NCBI RefSeq assembly: GCF_000166135.1
Contig: NC_014666.1
Location: 6,696,001-6,760,000, forward strand
Direction of reading: 5' to 3'
DNA: 64,000 bases
Source: Pseudofrankia inefficax
GTDB lineage: Bacteria > Actinomycetota > Actinomycetes > Frankiales > Frankiaceae
The notes below the pieces were generated by a model, which saw only the letters and a list, made by a program, of their open reading frames with translations, did no database searches and was not told the origin of the DNA. Shown in pieces: positions 24,752 to 33,286 of this stretch (the stretch's first letter is position 1; the number at the start of each line of letters is the position of its first letter). The translations under genes and the position numbers were made by a program.

Positions 24752-25755
24752 CGGGTCGCGAGCTCCTTCGGCTGCGAGGCCGGCGCCGGGCCGGCGAGAA
24801 GGGCCCGGGCCGCGGCGGCGATCTTTTCGGGCGTCGGGTACATGAGCCGCTCCAGCGCGGGGCTGAAGGGCGGGTGGACGTCCGGCGCGACGACCCGGGC
24901 TATGGGCCCGCGCAAGAAGGCGAAGCCCTCCTCGGCGACGATCGCGGAGATCTCCGCGGCCGCGCCGCAGGTCTTGTGCGCGGGGTCGGCGATGACGAGG
25001 CGGCCCGTCTTCTCGACGGACGCGAGAATCGCGTCCTTGTCGAGCGGGACCAGGGTGCGCGGGTCGATGACCTCCAGCTGCGAGCCCTGTTTCGCGAGCT
25101 CGTCCGCCGCCCTGAGCGCGGCGGGCACCGCGTCGCCGATCGCGACGACCGTCAGGTCCCGGCCCTCCCGCCTGACAGCCGCCTTGCCGAGCGGGACCAG
25201 ATGGTCCCCGTCCGGCACCTCGCCCTTGGCGCCCCACAGCCGCAGCGGCTCGAAGAAGACCACCGGGTCGTCATCCCGGATCGCGGACTTCAACAGCCCG
25301 AGCGCGTCCGCCGGTGTCGTCGGCACGACGATCTTCAGCCCGGGAACGTTCATCAGCTGCGGGTACGGCCGGTCGGAGTGCTGGGCCGCGGTCGCGTTGG
25401 CGTACTTCATCGCGGCGCGGAAGACGATCGGGACGCTCGCCTGGCCGCCGAACAGATACCGGTTCTTCGCGGCGTGGTTCACGATCTGGTCCCACGCGAC
25501 GTACATGAGGTTCGCGATCGTGTAGTCGACGATCGGACGCAGGCCGGTCATCGCCGCGCCGATCGCGGCACCGGTGAAGCCCTCCTCCGAGATCGGCATC
25601 ACGGGCACCCGGTCCGGGCCGAACTCGTCGACGAAGCCGTTGGTCGGCATCGTCCAGAACCGGCCGTCCTCGCAGAAGACGACGACGGTCGGGTCGCGCC
25701 GCATCTCCTCCTGCATCGCGAGGCGCAGCGCCTCGCGGTAGCTCATCGTTCTCAT
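24748..25755 (-). CDS. Thiamine-diphosphate dehydrogenase E1 beta subunit
   Basis: A 335-aa protein of the pyruvate/acetoin/branched-chain E1 beta family. MPISEEGFTGAAIGAAMTGL holds the conserved TPP-activating Glu, and AAQHSDRPY and NVPGLKIVVP are subunit signatures. It acts with the alpha subunit encoded just upstream, which it overlaps by 4 nt. Acetoin dehydrogenase is the closest functional analogy, since the free lipoyl partner is small. Substrate unknown. Confidence 0.9.
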   Translation of the reverse strand: MRTMSYREALRLAMQEEMRRDPTVVVFCEDGRFWTMPTNGFVDEFGPDRVPVMPISEEGFTGAAIGAAMTGLRPIVDYTIANLMYVAWDQIVNHAAKNRYLFGGQASVPIVFRAAMKYANATAAQHSDRPYPQLMNVPGLKIVVPTTPADALGLLKSAIRDDDPVVFFEPLRLWGAKGEVPDGDHLVPLGKAAVRREGRDLTVVAIGDAVPAALRAADELAKQGSQLEVIDPRTLVPLDKDAILASVEKTGRLVIADPAHKTCGAAAEISAIVAEEGFAFLRGPIARVVAPDVHPPFSPALERLMYPTPEKIAAAARALLAGPAPASQPKELATR

Positions 25756-26804
25756 CGGGAAACCCCCGTTGCTGTCGTCTCCAGCGGGGTGGCCCACAGG
25801 TCGTCGAAAAGCTCCTCGGGGGCCGGCTGCGGGCTTTGTTTGGCGAACGCGACCGCGGCCCGGATCTCTTCGGCGACCGTTTCGGCAATCGCGGCCAGGT
25901 CGGTTTCGGCGACACCCTCGGAGAGCAGCCGGGCGCGTAACAGCTCGACCGGGTCGCGGGCCTTCCAGTGCTCGACCTCGTCGGCCGGGCGGTGCGAGAG
26001 GTCCATGTTTCCGTACTCGGCGTGGTCGCGGTACCGGTACGTCCTGGCCTCGACCAGCGTGGGGCCGCCCCCGCCGCGGCCACGCTCGACGGCGTCGCTC
26101 ACGACGTCGTACACGGCGGCGAGATCCTGACCGTCGACGATCACGCCCGGCATCCGGTAGGCGGCGGCCCGGTCGGCGATGCTGTCGCTGGCCATCGTGT
26201 CGGCCAGCGCCGTCGACATCGCGTACAGGTTGTTCTCGCAGACGAACACCACGCCGAGCCGCCAGGCGGCGGCCAGGTTGAGGCCCTCGTGGAACGAGCC
26301 GATGTTCGCCGCGCCGTCGCCGAAGAACGCGAGCGCGGTCTGATCGGTCCCGCGGACGCGGGCGCTGTAGGCGGCGCCGACGGCCTGCGGGATGCCCGCG
26401 CCGACGATCGCGGTCTCCCCCAGGCTGCCGACGCCGAAGTCGGCCAGGTGCATCGAGCCGCCCTTGCCGTGGCAGACCCCGGTGGACCGGCCCATCAGCT
26501 CGGCCATCAGCGGTCCGAGCGGGGCGCCCTTCGCGATCGGGTGCCCGTGCGACCGGTGGTAGCCGACCATGTAGTCGTCGTCCCGCAGCGCCAGGCAGGA
26601 CCCGACGATCGTGGCCTCCTGGCCGATGCAGATGTGCACCGAGCCGGCGATGCCCTGGCCCTTGCGCACGATGTCCATCGCCGATTCCTCGAAACGGCGG
26701 ATCCGCAGCATGCGGCGTAACGCCTCGAGGTCCCGCTCGCTGCTCGTCGTGAACCTGCTGCTCGTGAACCTGCTGGCTGGCGGACGTGTCACGCGCCACA
26801 TCAT
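25752..26804 (-). CDS. Thiamine-diphosphate dehydrogenase E1 alpha subunit
   Basis: A 350-aa E1 alpha protein of the pyruvate/acetoin dehydrogenase type. The TPP fold GDGAANIGSFHE begins at residue 162 and the motif ends with ENN at about residue 192; GHPIAKGAPLGPLM and HGKGGSMHL are normal family segments. The first about 20 residues (MMWRVTRPPASRFTSSRF) come from a short DNA repeat and are probably a weakly conserved extension. The ATG at 26804 is 17 nt inside a perfect 24-bp palindrome, so this is the first gene of the ten-gene run down to 17991. Confidence 0.9.
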   Translation of the reverse strand: MMWRVTRPPASRFTSSRFTTSSERDLEALRRMLRIRRFEESAMDIVRKGQGIAGSVHICIGQEATIVGSCLALRDDDYMVGYHRSHGHPIAKGAPLGPLMAELMGRSTGVCHGKGGSMHLADFGVGSLGETAIVGAGIPQAVGAAYSARVRGTDQTALAFFGDGAANIGSFHEGLNLAAAWRLGVVFVCENNLYAMSTALADTMASDSIADRAAAYRMPGVIVDGQDLAAVYDVVSDAVERGRGGGGPTLVEARTYRYRDHAEYGNMDLSHRPADEVEHWKARDPVELLRARLLSEGVAETDLAAIAETVAEEIRAAVAFAKQSPQPAPEELFDDLWATPLETTATGVSR

Positions 26805-26820
26805 CGCTTGCTGGCCCGAT

Positions 26821-26844
26821 TGATGCAAGGGTACCCTTGCATCA
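26821..26844. promoter_or_regulatory. Class C perfect palindrome between divergent operons
   Basis: A perfect 24-bp palindrome with half-site TGATGCAAGGGT, centred at 26832/26833. It lies 17 nt before the E1 alpha start and 29 nt before the divergent SDR start. The core GCAAGG-N4-CCTTGC is shared with 15465. It is the most symmetric operator candidate in the window. Confidence 0.7.
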
Positions 26845-26873
26845 CGGATCGGCCGGGCGCGAGAGGGGTTTTC

Positions 26874-27635
26874 ATGACTGACTTCGAGGGCCGGGTGGCG
26901 GTCATCACCGGCGCGGCGCACGGCATCGGCTCGGAGTACGCCCGGCACTTCGCCGGCCGCGGCGCGCACGTCGTCGTCGCCGACATCGACGGCGATGCCG
27001 CGGCGACCATGACCAAGGAGCTGACGGCCGCGGGCTTATCGGCCAGCACTCTCGTCCTGGACATCGCCGACGCCGCCGGCTGCGTCAACGCCGTCGACGG
27101 CGTCGTCAGCGAGCACGGGTCGCTCGACTTCCTGGTCAACAACGCGGCGCTCTACGCGAACCGGGACTTCGCCATCGCCGAGGAGATCAGCCTCGCCATG
27201 TGGCAGAAGATGATCGACATCAACGTGTCGGGCACGTTCTACATGTGCCGCGCGGCCATCCCGCACATGAAGCGCCAGGAGTTCGGCCGGATCGTCAACC
27301 AGAGCTCGGCCTCGGTCTACGCCACCGTTCCCCGCTCGCTGCACTACTCGATGTCGAAGGCGGCCGTCATCACGATGACCAAGACGCTGGCCCGCGAGCT
27401 CGGCCCGTTCGGCATCACGGTGAACGCGATCGCGCCCGGTGTCATCGACACCGAGGCGACGCTGAAGGTCGTACCGCGCGAGGTGCTCGAAAAGGGCCTC
27501 GGCAACGCGGCGCTGCGCCGCATCGGCCACCCGAGCGACCTCGCCCCGGTGGTCGGCTTCCTGTGCTCCGAGGGCGCCAGCTACATCACCGGCCAGACCG
27601 TCATCGTCGACGGCGGCATCAACATGCTCGGCTGA
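26874..27635 (+). CDS. SDR-family oxidoreductase
   Basis: A 253-aa classic short-chain dehydrogenase. Cofactor loop TGAAHGIG, NNAA (in VNNAALY), active-site Tyr/Lys in HYSMSKAAV, PGVIDTEA and a C-terminal ITGQTVIVDGGINMLG, typical of 3-hydroxyacyl or hydroxysteroid dehydrogenases. The ATG follows GAGAGGGG. Divergent from the E1 operon across the class C palindrome and probably under the same repressor. A 75-nt repeat lies 20 nt after its stop. Confidence 0.92.
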   Translation: MTDFEGRVAVITGAAHGIGSEYARHFAGRGAHVVVADIDGDAAATMTKELTAAGLSASTLVLDIADAAGCVNAVDGVVSEHGSLDFLVNNAALYANRDFAIAEEISLAMWQKMIDINVSGTFYMCRAAIPHMKRQEFGRIVNQSSASVYATVPRSLHYSMSKAAVITMTKTLARELGPFGITVNAIAPGVIDTEATLKVVPREVLEKGLGNAALRRIGHPSDLAPVVGFLCSEGASYITGQTVIVDGGINMLG

Positions 27636-27655
27636 GCACCACTCCGCCGCCGGCA

Positions 27656-27730
27656 TGATCGCCGTTTCGGCCCTCGTGTGGTCGTGAATCGGGCCTGGTT
27701 ACAGCCACTGGAGGGCGAAAACGGCGATCA
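27656..27730. repeat. 75-nt inverted-repeat element, copy 1
   Basis: Ends TGATCGCCGTTT and AAACGGCGATCA are perfect 12-bp inverted repeats, extended by GCCCTC/GAGGGC to 18 of 20 paired bases, around a 35-nt middle with GGTCGT. Located 20 nt after the SDR stop. Confidence 0.8.
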
Positions 27731-27905
27731 GGCCCGCGCCGCGGGCCATCGCTGGCGGGCCGGGCGACCGGCGGTGTCGTGAGGACCACCAGTCGCGGCG
27801 GTTTCGGGCCGCCGGCCGGCTGGAACGCCACAAGAACCGTGCACGTTCCTTCACGAGAGCGGCGGACCATCCGTCTGCTGAGCACGGTAATGATCGGGAG
27901 GTGCT

Positions 27906-28940
27906 GTGACCGTCGTCGTCTCCAGCCCGGCGATCTCCTACCGCTGCGCGCCCTGGACCCAGGCCCAGGGAGTCGACCCGATCGGCTCGGCGCTGACCTG
28001 CGACACGTTCGTCCTCATCGAGACGCCACCGCCGTGGCCCCAGGACATCGGCCAGCTCCCGGACTTCGCCGAGCTGTCGCAGCGCGGGCTGCGCAGGACC
28101 CGCCTGCTGGCCGTGCGCCCGCTGGACGATGGTTTGGCCTCGGGCTCTTCGGTCACCGGCGCCGTGGCGGACGGCGCCGCCGAAACCAGCCCTGAGGCCT
28201 CCAGCCCTGGCACGGCCGACGCTGCCGGAACCGGCGATCAGGTCGCGGTGACGATCTGGCGGCGTGCCGAGACCGGCCGTTTCCTTGGTACCGACCACCT
28301 CATCCCGGCGGACCGGGTCGTGGACGAGGCCGCCCGCCTCGCGACAGCACCGATCGAGAACGGCAGGCCGGCCGGAGAAGGACAGCCCGCGCCCCCCGAC
28401 ATGCTGCTCTGCGGGCACGGCTCCCGCGACGTCTGCTGCGGACGGCTGGGCACCCGGCTCGCGCTCGATGTGGCCGACACCTGGCCGGGAGTCCGGGTCC
28501 GGCGCTGCAGCCACACCGGCGGCCACCGGTACGCCCCGACCGGCTTCACGCTGCCCGACGGCCTGGCCTGGGGCTTCCTCGACACCGACACCCTCGACGG
28601 CGTGGTGCGCCGGTCCGGGACGCCGCCGGTTCGCGGCAACTACCGGGGCACGACCGCGCTCGACCAGTGGGGCCAGGTCGTCGAACGGGAGCTGTTCGAA
28701 CGCCACGGCTGGGCCTGGCTGGAGCACCGGCTGACGTCGGCGAGTAGCGACGTCGCGGCCGACCGCCGCTCCGCGACCGTCCACCTGGGCTGGGACGGCC
28801 CAACGGGCCCCGGCACCGCGACCGCGACCGTCGAGGTCGCCCGCGACGTCCCCGTCCTCGTCTGCGGTGAACCCCCCGAGAACGCCCGCAAGACCTCCCC
28901 CGAGCTGGGCCTCACCAGCCTGCACATCACCCCGAGCTAG
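27906..28940 (+). CDS. Suc/Fer-family protein, Apd1-like 2Fe-2S
   Basis: A 344-aa sucrase/ferredoxin-like (Apd1/Aim32-type) protein. Fungal Apd1 binds a 2Fe-2S cluster through two Cys and two His (C-x8-C, H-x3-H). Here Cys169-x8-Cys178 (CGHGSRDVCC) and His203-x3-His207 (HTGGH) fit exactly. The fold is thioredoxin-like and the function is a redox role not defined in bacteria. The GTG start follows GGGAGGTGCT. The gene is bounded by two 75-nt repeats. An Ala/Ser-rich insert of about 40 residues (residues 79-117) is unusual. Confidence 0.82.
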   Translation: MTVVVSSPAISYRCAPWTQAQGVDPIGSALTCDTFVLIETPPPWPQDIGQLPDFAELSQRGLRRTRLLAVRPLDDGLASGSSVTGAVADGAAETSPEASSPGTADAAGTGDQVAVTIWRRAETGRFLGTDHLIPADRVVDEAARLATAPIENGRPAGEGQPAPPDMLLCGHGSRDVCCGRLGTRLALDVADTWPGVRVRRCSHTGGHRYAPTGFTLPDGLAWGFLDTDTLDGVVRRSGTPPVRGNYRGTTALDQWGQVVERELFERHGWAWLEHRLTSASSDVAADRRSATVHLGWDGPTGPGTATATVEVARDVPVLVCGEPPENARKTSPELGLTSLHITPS

Positions 28941-28963
28941 GACGGCCGATCGGCCGGCCAGAG

Positions 28964-29038
28964 TGATCGCCGTTTCGACCCTCAAGCGGTCGTAAACCGA
29001 GCTCTGTCACAACCAGTTGAGGGCGAAAACGGCGATCA
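28964..29038. repeat. 75-nt inverted-repeat element, copy 2
   Basis: Same length and arms as copy 1 (12-bp ends, GAGGGC right shoulder, GGTCGT in the middle). Lies between the convergent Suc/Fer and luciferase-like genes, 23 nt after the former. Confidence 0.8.
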
Positions 29039-29057
29039 CCGGCCGCCGATCGAGCGC

Positions 29058-30044
29058 TTAGCGGGACGCGGCCTCGCGGAACGCGGTCACCCACGGGGTC
29101 AGGTAGTCCTCGGCGGCGTGGGCGTCGTCCGGGACCGGGAGCTGCAGGCGGACGTCGGTGACACCGGCCTCGACCAGGGCGGGCAGGCCGTCGATCGTCG
29201 CCGCCAGGTCAGGCGACCCGTCCGGCGCGGCGACGTTCGGGAGTTTGCCGGCGACGCCGAGCTCCAGCGGGTCGCGGCCGAGCGCGGCGACGGCGTCGCG
29301 CATCCGCGGGATCGTCTCGACCAGCGCGTCGGCCCGGTCGGAGGCCGGTCCCCACGGAATCCAGCCCGCGCCGAACCGGGCCAGCCGGCGCATCGGGCCC
29401 GGGTTCACCGTGCCGCTGACCCACACCGGGACGCCACCGGGCTGGACCGGCTTGGGGTTGAGGTGGATGTTCTCGAAGGACAGCTCGGCCGACGAGTACG
29501 TGGCCCGCTGCTCGCGCCACAGCAGCTGGCAGACCTCCAGGGTGTGGTCGAGCAGCCGGCCTCGGCGGGTGAAGTCGAGGCCCGCGGCCTCGTACTCCTC
29601 GCGCTGCCAGCCGATCCCGACGCCCAGGTCGAGCCGGCCGCCGGAGAGCACGTCCAGCGTCGCCGCGCTCTTGGCCAGCACGATCGGCCGGCGCAGGGCG
29701 GCCAGCAGGATGCTGTTGGTGAACCGCACCCGTGACGTCATCCCGGCCAGGAACGACATCGTCGTCAGCGGTTCGAGGAAGTGGCCGTCCGGGTCGGTGG
29801 GCTGCACCCCACCGACCCGGCCGCCTACCTCCGGCCGGGAGTAGTTGTCCAGGTGCTCGCCGAACACGACGTGCTCGCCGGAGAGAACCACCCGGTCGAC
29901 ACCGGCCCGGTCCGCGGCGACGACCCGGTTGAGCAGCGGCTGCCACGTCCCCGGGTCGCTCGGCGCGAGCGCGGTGTACCGGATGGAGAACTGCGCACTC
30001 GAGAACCGCGCACCCGAAAACCCTGCCCCTAATGACCCGGCCAT
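29058..30044 (-). CDS. LLM-class F420-dependent oxidoreductase
   Basis: A 328-aa luciferase-like enzyme. VLSGEHVVFGEHLDNYSRPE, the RLDLGVGIGWQREE segment and the PVWVSGTVNPG strand are those of F420-dependent LLM proteins. Its stop lies just after the repeat copy 2. Its ATG overlaps the stop of the aldehyde dehydrogenase by 1 nt (TGATG), so it is co-translated. The first 20 residues are Gly/Ser/Phe-rich and derive from a short imperfect DNA repeat; the fold starts near ALAPSDPGTW. Substrate unknown. Confidence 0.87.
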   Translation of the reverse strand: MAGSLGAGFSGARFSSAQFSIRYTALAPSDPGTWQPLLNRVVAADRAGVDRVVLSGEHVVFGEHLDNYSRPEVGGRVGGVQPTDPDGHFLEPLTTMSFLAGMTSRVRFTNSILLAALRRPIVLAKSAATLDVLSGGRLDLGVGIGWQREEYEAAGLDFTRRGRLLDHTLEVCQLLWREQRATYSSAELSFENIHLNPKPVQPGGVPVWVSGTVNPGPMRRLARFGAGWIPWGPASDRADALVETIPRMRDAVAALGRDPLELGVAGKLPNVAAPDGSPDLAATIDGLPALVEAGVTDVRLQLPVPDDAHAAEDYLTPWVTAFREAASR

Positions 30045-31522
30045 CAGGCGCCGCCGGCGAGACCCACCGGGATGCCGATGCTGCGCGTCTCCAGGTAGCC
30101 GGCCAGCCCCTCCGGCCCGAGCTCGCGGCCGAGCCCGGACTGCTTGAAGCCGCCGAACGGCACCAGTGGGAACGGCGGGAAGTCCGCGTTGATGTTGACG
30201 GCACCGGTCCGCAACTGGCGCGCGACGCCGAGCGCGCGCGCCGGGTCCGCGCTCCAGACCCCGCCGGCCAGGCCGAACGGCGAGTCGTTGGCGATGCGCA
30301 CCGCCTCGTCCTCGTCGTCGAACGGGATGAAGCTCAGCACCGGGCCGAAGATCTCCTCACGGGCCACCGGCATCCCGTTGTCGACGTCGCCCAGGATCGT
30401 CGCCTCGACGTACCAGCCCCGGTTCAGGTGCCCCGGCCGCTTCCCGCCGGCGACGACCTTGGCGCCGCTGGCGATGGCGCCGTCGATGTAGCCCTCAACC
30501 CGCTCGCGCTGCCGCTCGGCGACGAGCGGCCCGATGACGGTGGCCGGGTCGTGCGGGTCACCGAGCGGGATCCGCGCGGCGCTCGCGCCGGCGGCCTCCA
30601 GCGCCTCGGCGTACCGGGACCGGTGTACCAGGATCCGGGTCTGCGCCGCGCAGACCTGGCCGGAGCGGTTCATCCCGATGCCGACGACGGTCGGGACGAT
30701 CTTCGCGATGTCCGTGTCATCGAGCAGGATGCAGGCCGACTTGCCGCCCAGCTCCAGCGAGACCCGCTTCACCTGCTCGCCGCACAGGCTCATGATCCGC
30801 TTCCCGGCGCCGGTCGAGCCGGTGAAGGCGATCTTGTCGACGTCCGGGTGGGTGACGAGGTGCTCGCCGACCTCACGGCCGCCCGGCACGACGTTGACGA
30901 CGCCCGCCGGCACGCCCGCCTCGTGCAGCGCCTCGGCGAACGGGAAGGCCGACAGCGGCGCCTCGGGCGGCGGCTTCAGCACGACCGTGCACCCGGCGGC
31001 CAGCGCCGGCGCGATCTTCCACGCGGCCAGGGTGACGGGCGCGTTCCACGGCACGATCGCGCCGACGACGCCGACGGGCTCCTGGGTGACGAGGCCCGCC
31101 CGGGCGCCCTCAAGCACGGTCCGCTCGAACGGGTAGGTCCGCGCGAGCTTCCCGTAGTACTCGAACACCGGCGCGACGAGGCCGGTCTGCGACCCGGGGT
31201 TGCTGACCGGGCAGCCGATCTCGTCGACGGTCACCGCGGCGATGTCGGGTGCGCGCTTGGCGAGCATCTCGGCGGCCCGGATGAGGATCTCACCGCGCTC
31301 GGCCGGCGTCAGGCGGGGCCAGGGGCCGTGGTCGAACGCGGCCCTGGCGGCCGCGACCGCACGGTCGATGTCGCTGTTGGTCGCGAGCGGGACCTTGCCG
31401 ACGACCTCCTCGCTGGACGGGGAGATGACGCCGAACTCGTCCGGACCGGCGGGGGCGGTCCAGTCGCCGTCAATGAAGAACGCATCCCGATAGAGCAGTC
31501 GCTGATCCACGGTTACCTGCAT
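30044..31522 (-). CDS. Aldehyde dehydrogenase family protein
   Basis: A 492-aa NAD(P)-dependent aldehyde dehydrogenase. The general base Glu (about 256) is in VSLELGGKSA and the nucleophile Cys (about 290) in RSGQVCAAQT; the cofactor segment VVGAIVPWNAPVTLA and FGGFKQSGLGRE are normal. It oxidises an aldehyde to an acid and lies between a luciferase-like gene and a SnoaL-like gene in one operon. Paralogue at 50962, next to a P450. Confidence 0.93.
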   Translation of the reverse strand: MQVTVDQRLLYRDAFFIDGDWTAPAGPDEFGVISPSSEEVVGKVPLATNSDIDRAVAAARAAFDHGPWPRLTPAERGEILIRAAEMLAKRAPDIAAVTVDEIGCPVSNPGSQTGLVAPVFEYYGKLARTYPFERTVLEGARAGLVTQEPVGVVGAIVPWNAPVTLAAWKIAPALAAGCTVVLKPPPEAPLSAFPFAEALHEAGVPAGVVNVVPGGREVGEHLVTHPDVDKIAFTGSTGAGKRIMSLCGEQVKRVSLELGGKSACILLDDTDIAKIVPTVVGIGMNRSGQVCAAQTRILVHRSRYAEALEAAGASAARIPLGDPHDPATVIGPLVAERQRERVEGYIDGAIASGAKVVAGGKRPGHLNRGWYVEATILGDVDNGMPVAREEIFGPVLSFIPFDDEDEAVRIANDSPFGLAGGVWSADPARALGVARQLRTGAVNINADFPPFPLVPFGGFKQSGLGRELGPEGLAGYLETRSIGIPVGLAGGA

Positions 31523-31536
31523 TTCCTCGTGGTCGG

Positions 31537-31971
31537 TCAGTTGTCGAGCGTGCCCAGCAGGAGGTGGGTGTCCTGCTGGAAGACGCGGATCTCACGGATC
31601 GTGCCGTCGGCGACGGTGAACAGCTCGACGACGTCGACGGTCGCCGCCCGGCCGGTCGCCTTCGCCGTCCAGGTCTGGGTGGTGATCTGGACGGCCGTGG
31701 CACCGCTCCCGGTGATCCGCGGGTCGACGATCGCGCGGTCCCAGTGCGCGCCGGCCTCGACGTTCATCGCGGCCATGCCGTCCTGCCCGGTGTGCCAGCC
31801 GCCGTGCGGCAGCGAGGCCGGCTGCTGGACCCGGATCTCCGGATGCATCAGCGCCCGCGCCCCGGCAAGGTCGCCGGACTGGAAGCGCCGCGCCATCTCC
31901 TGGACGACCGCGACGGCGTCCGCGGTGTCCACGCCAGCCTCGGCACGGGTCCGCTCCGCCGCCGTGCTCAC
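31537..31971 (-). CDS. SnoaL-like / NTF2-fold protein
   Basis: A 144-aa NTF2-fold protein with GDLAGARALMHPEIRV, an SLPHGGWHTG loop like that of the protein at 19335, and a C-terminal strand ELFTVADGTIREIRVF. The GTG start overlaps the Rieske stop by 4 nt (GTGA). It again follows a Rieske oxygenase in the same order as 20612/19335, so it may act on the oxygenase product. No catalytic residue can be assigned. Confidence 0.73.
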   Translation of the reverse strand: MSTAAERTRAEAGVDTADAVAVVQEMARRFQSGDLAGARALMHPEIRVQQPASLPHGGWHTGQDGMAAMNVEAGAHWDRAIVDPRITGSGATAVQITTQTWTAKATGRAATVDVVELFTVADGTIREIRVFQQDTHLLLGTLDN

Positions 31972-33137
31972 GCGGAGGCCTTACGGGCCCGGTAGGCCGC
32001 GAGCGCGTCCTCGAAGCCACGGTGCAGGTGCTGCGGAGCGGGCTCGTTGCGGCCGAACACGACCGTGTCGATCAGGCCCAGGCGCACGCCGGGCTCGGTC
32101 CGCCCGGCGACCCAGAAGTCCTCACCGTCCACGACCGTGTCGCAGATCCACGGTGCCATGTCGACGGCCTTGGAGCGCTCCTCGTCGGTCAGGCCGGGGC
32201 GCAGGTAGACCGTGTGCACGACCTCGGAGTGGCTCTCGTCGACCGGGAGGATCTGCCAGAGCTCGATGTGGCGGGCGTCGAAGGTGAGGCTGACGTTCGG
32301 GAACAGCGCGTACTGGTAGCTGAAGTGCCCGGAGACGTCGCCCCAGTCCGGCTCGGAACGCTCGCGCAGCTCGACGATCGACTTCAGCGCCGAGGTGTTG
32401 CGCAGGTGGCGGCCGAACGCGTCGAAGGTCAGCACGCCGCCGATGGCGTAGCTGGCCAGGGTGTTCTTGTGCAGGTAGTTGAAGTGGTAGTTCTCCCGGA
32501 ACGTGTCCAGGGTGACCTTCCAGTTGCCCGCCACCTTGTGCACGTGCGGCTCGTTGTACGGCTGCCAGGTCGCGAAGTCGAGCATCGCCAGCTCCTCGGC
32601 CAGGCCGGGCCCGAGGTACTCGTCGATGTCGATCGGCGCGCCCGGCCGCAGCCGGCCCACGATCAGCCCGTACCCCTCGGCGACCTCCAGCCGGATCAGG
32701 CCCTTGCTCGACTTGTCCATGCCGGCGAAGCCCTCGGCGACCGGCATCCGGCCCAGCTTGCCGTCCAGGCCGTACGTCCAGGCGTGGAACGGGCACGTCA
32801 GCCGGATCGCCTCACCGGCCCCGTCACACAGCCGCACGCCTCGGTGCCGGCAGGCGTTGAGCATCGCGTGGACCTGGCCGTCGTTGTCCCGGGTGAGCAG
32901 CACGGGCGTGCCGAGCAGGTCCACGGTCCGGTAGGTGCCCGGCTCGGGCAGCGCGCCGGACAGGCACAGCACCAGGGGCTGGTCGAGGAACAGGCCCTCG
33001 ATCTCGGCGGCCTGGTGCTCGGCCGAGTAGGCGTCGACCGACAGCTCCATGACCTCGTCGGCCATGTCGGTGCTGCGGTTGTCGATGTGGTCGAGCAACC
33101 GGCGCACGATGCCGTGTTCCAGCGCTTCCCTGTCCAT
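31968..33137 (-). CDS. Rieske non-heme iron oxygenase, alpha subunit
   Basis: A 389-aa paralogue of the enzyme at 20612. Rieske ligands: C96-x-H98 (CRHRG) and C115-x-x-H118 (CPFHAW). Mononuclear iron: Glu215, His218, His223 in ENYHFNYLH, with Glu in place of the usual Asp. The ATG at MDREALEHG follows a GAAGGGA ribosome site; an upstream in-frame extension has no family sequence. No reductase or ferredoxin is adjacent. It heads the minus-strand group Rieske > SnoaL > ALDH > LLM. Confidence 0.92.
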   Translation of the reverse strand: MDREALEHGIVRRLLDHIDNRSTDMADEVMELSVDAYSAEHQAAEIEGLFLDQPLVLCLSGALPEPGTYRTVDLLGTPVLLTRDNDGQVHAMLNACRHRGVRLCDGAGEAIRLTCPFHAWTYGLDGKLGRMPVAEGFAGMDKSSKGLIRLEVAEGYGLIVGRLRPGAPIDIDEYLGPGLAEELAMLDFATWQPYNEPHVHKVAGNWKVTLDTFRENYHFNYLHKNTLASYAIGGVLTFDAFGRHLRNTSALKSIVELRERSEPDWGDVSGHFSYQYALFPNVSLTFDARHIELWQILPVDESHSEVVHTVYLRPGLTDEERSKAVDMAPWICDTVVDGEDFWVAGRTEPGVRLGLIDTVVFGRNEPAPQHLHRGFEDALAAYRARKASA

Positions 33138-33286
33138 CGTGGGTTCCCTTCGCCGGGGAGGCACTTCAACTTCGGGGTCCGGGCGGGACGTGCCGGTGGG
33201 CGGCCGGCTGGCAGGTCTCTCGACCATCCCAGCCGACCGCCCGCGGCGCTCGCGTTCGGCGATCTCTCGTTACGACCGATCTGGCG

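Noticed and set aside
30032-32287. A 751-codon plus-strand frame opposite the aldehyde dehydrogenase and SnoaL-like genes.
   Set aside because: Antisense shadow; no motif, and the real genes show catalytic residues.
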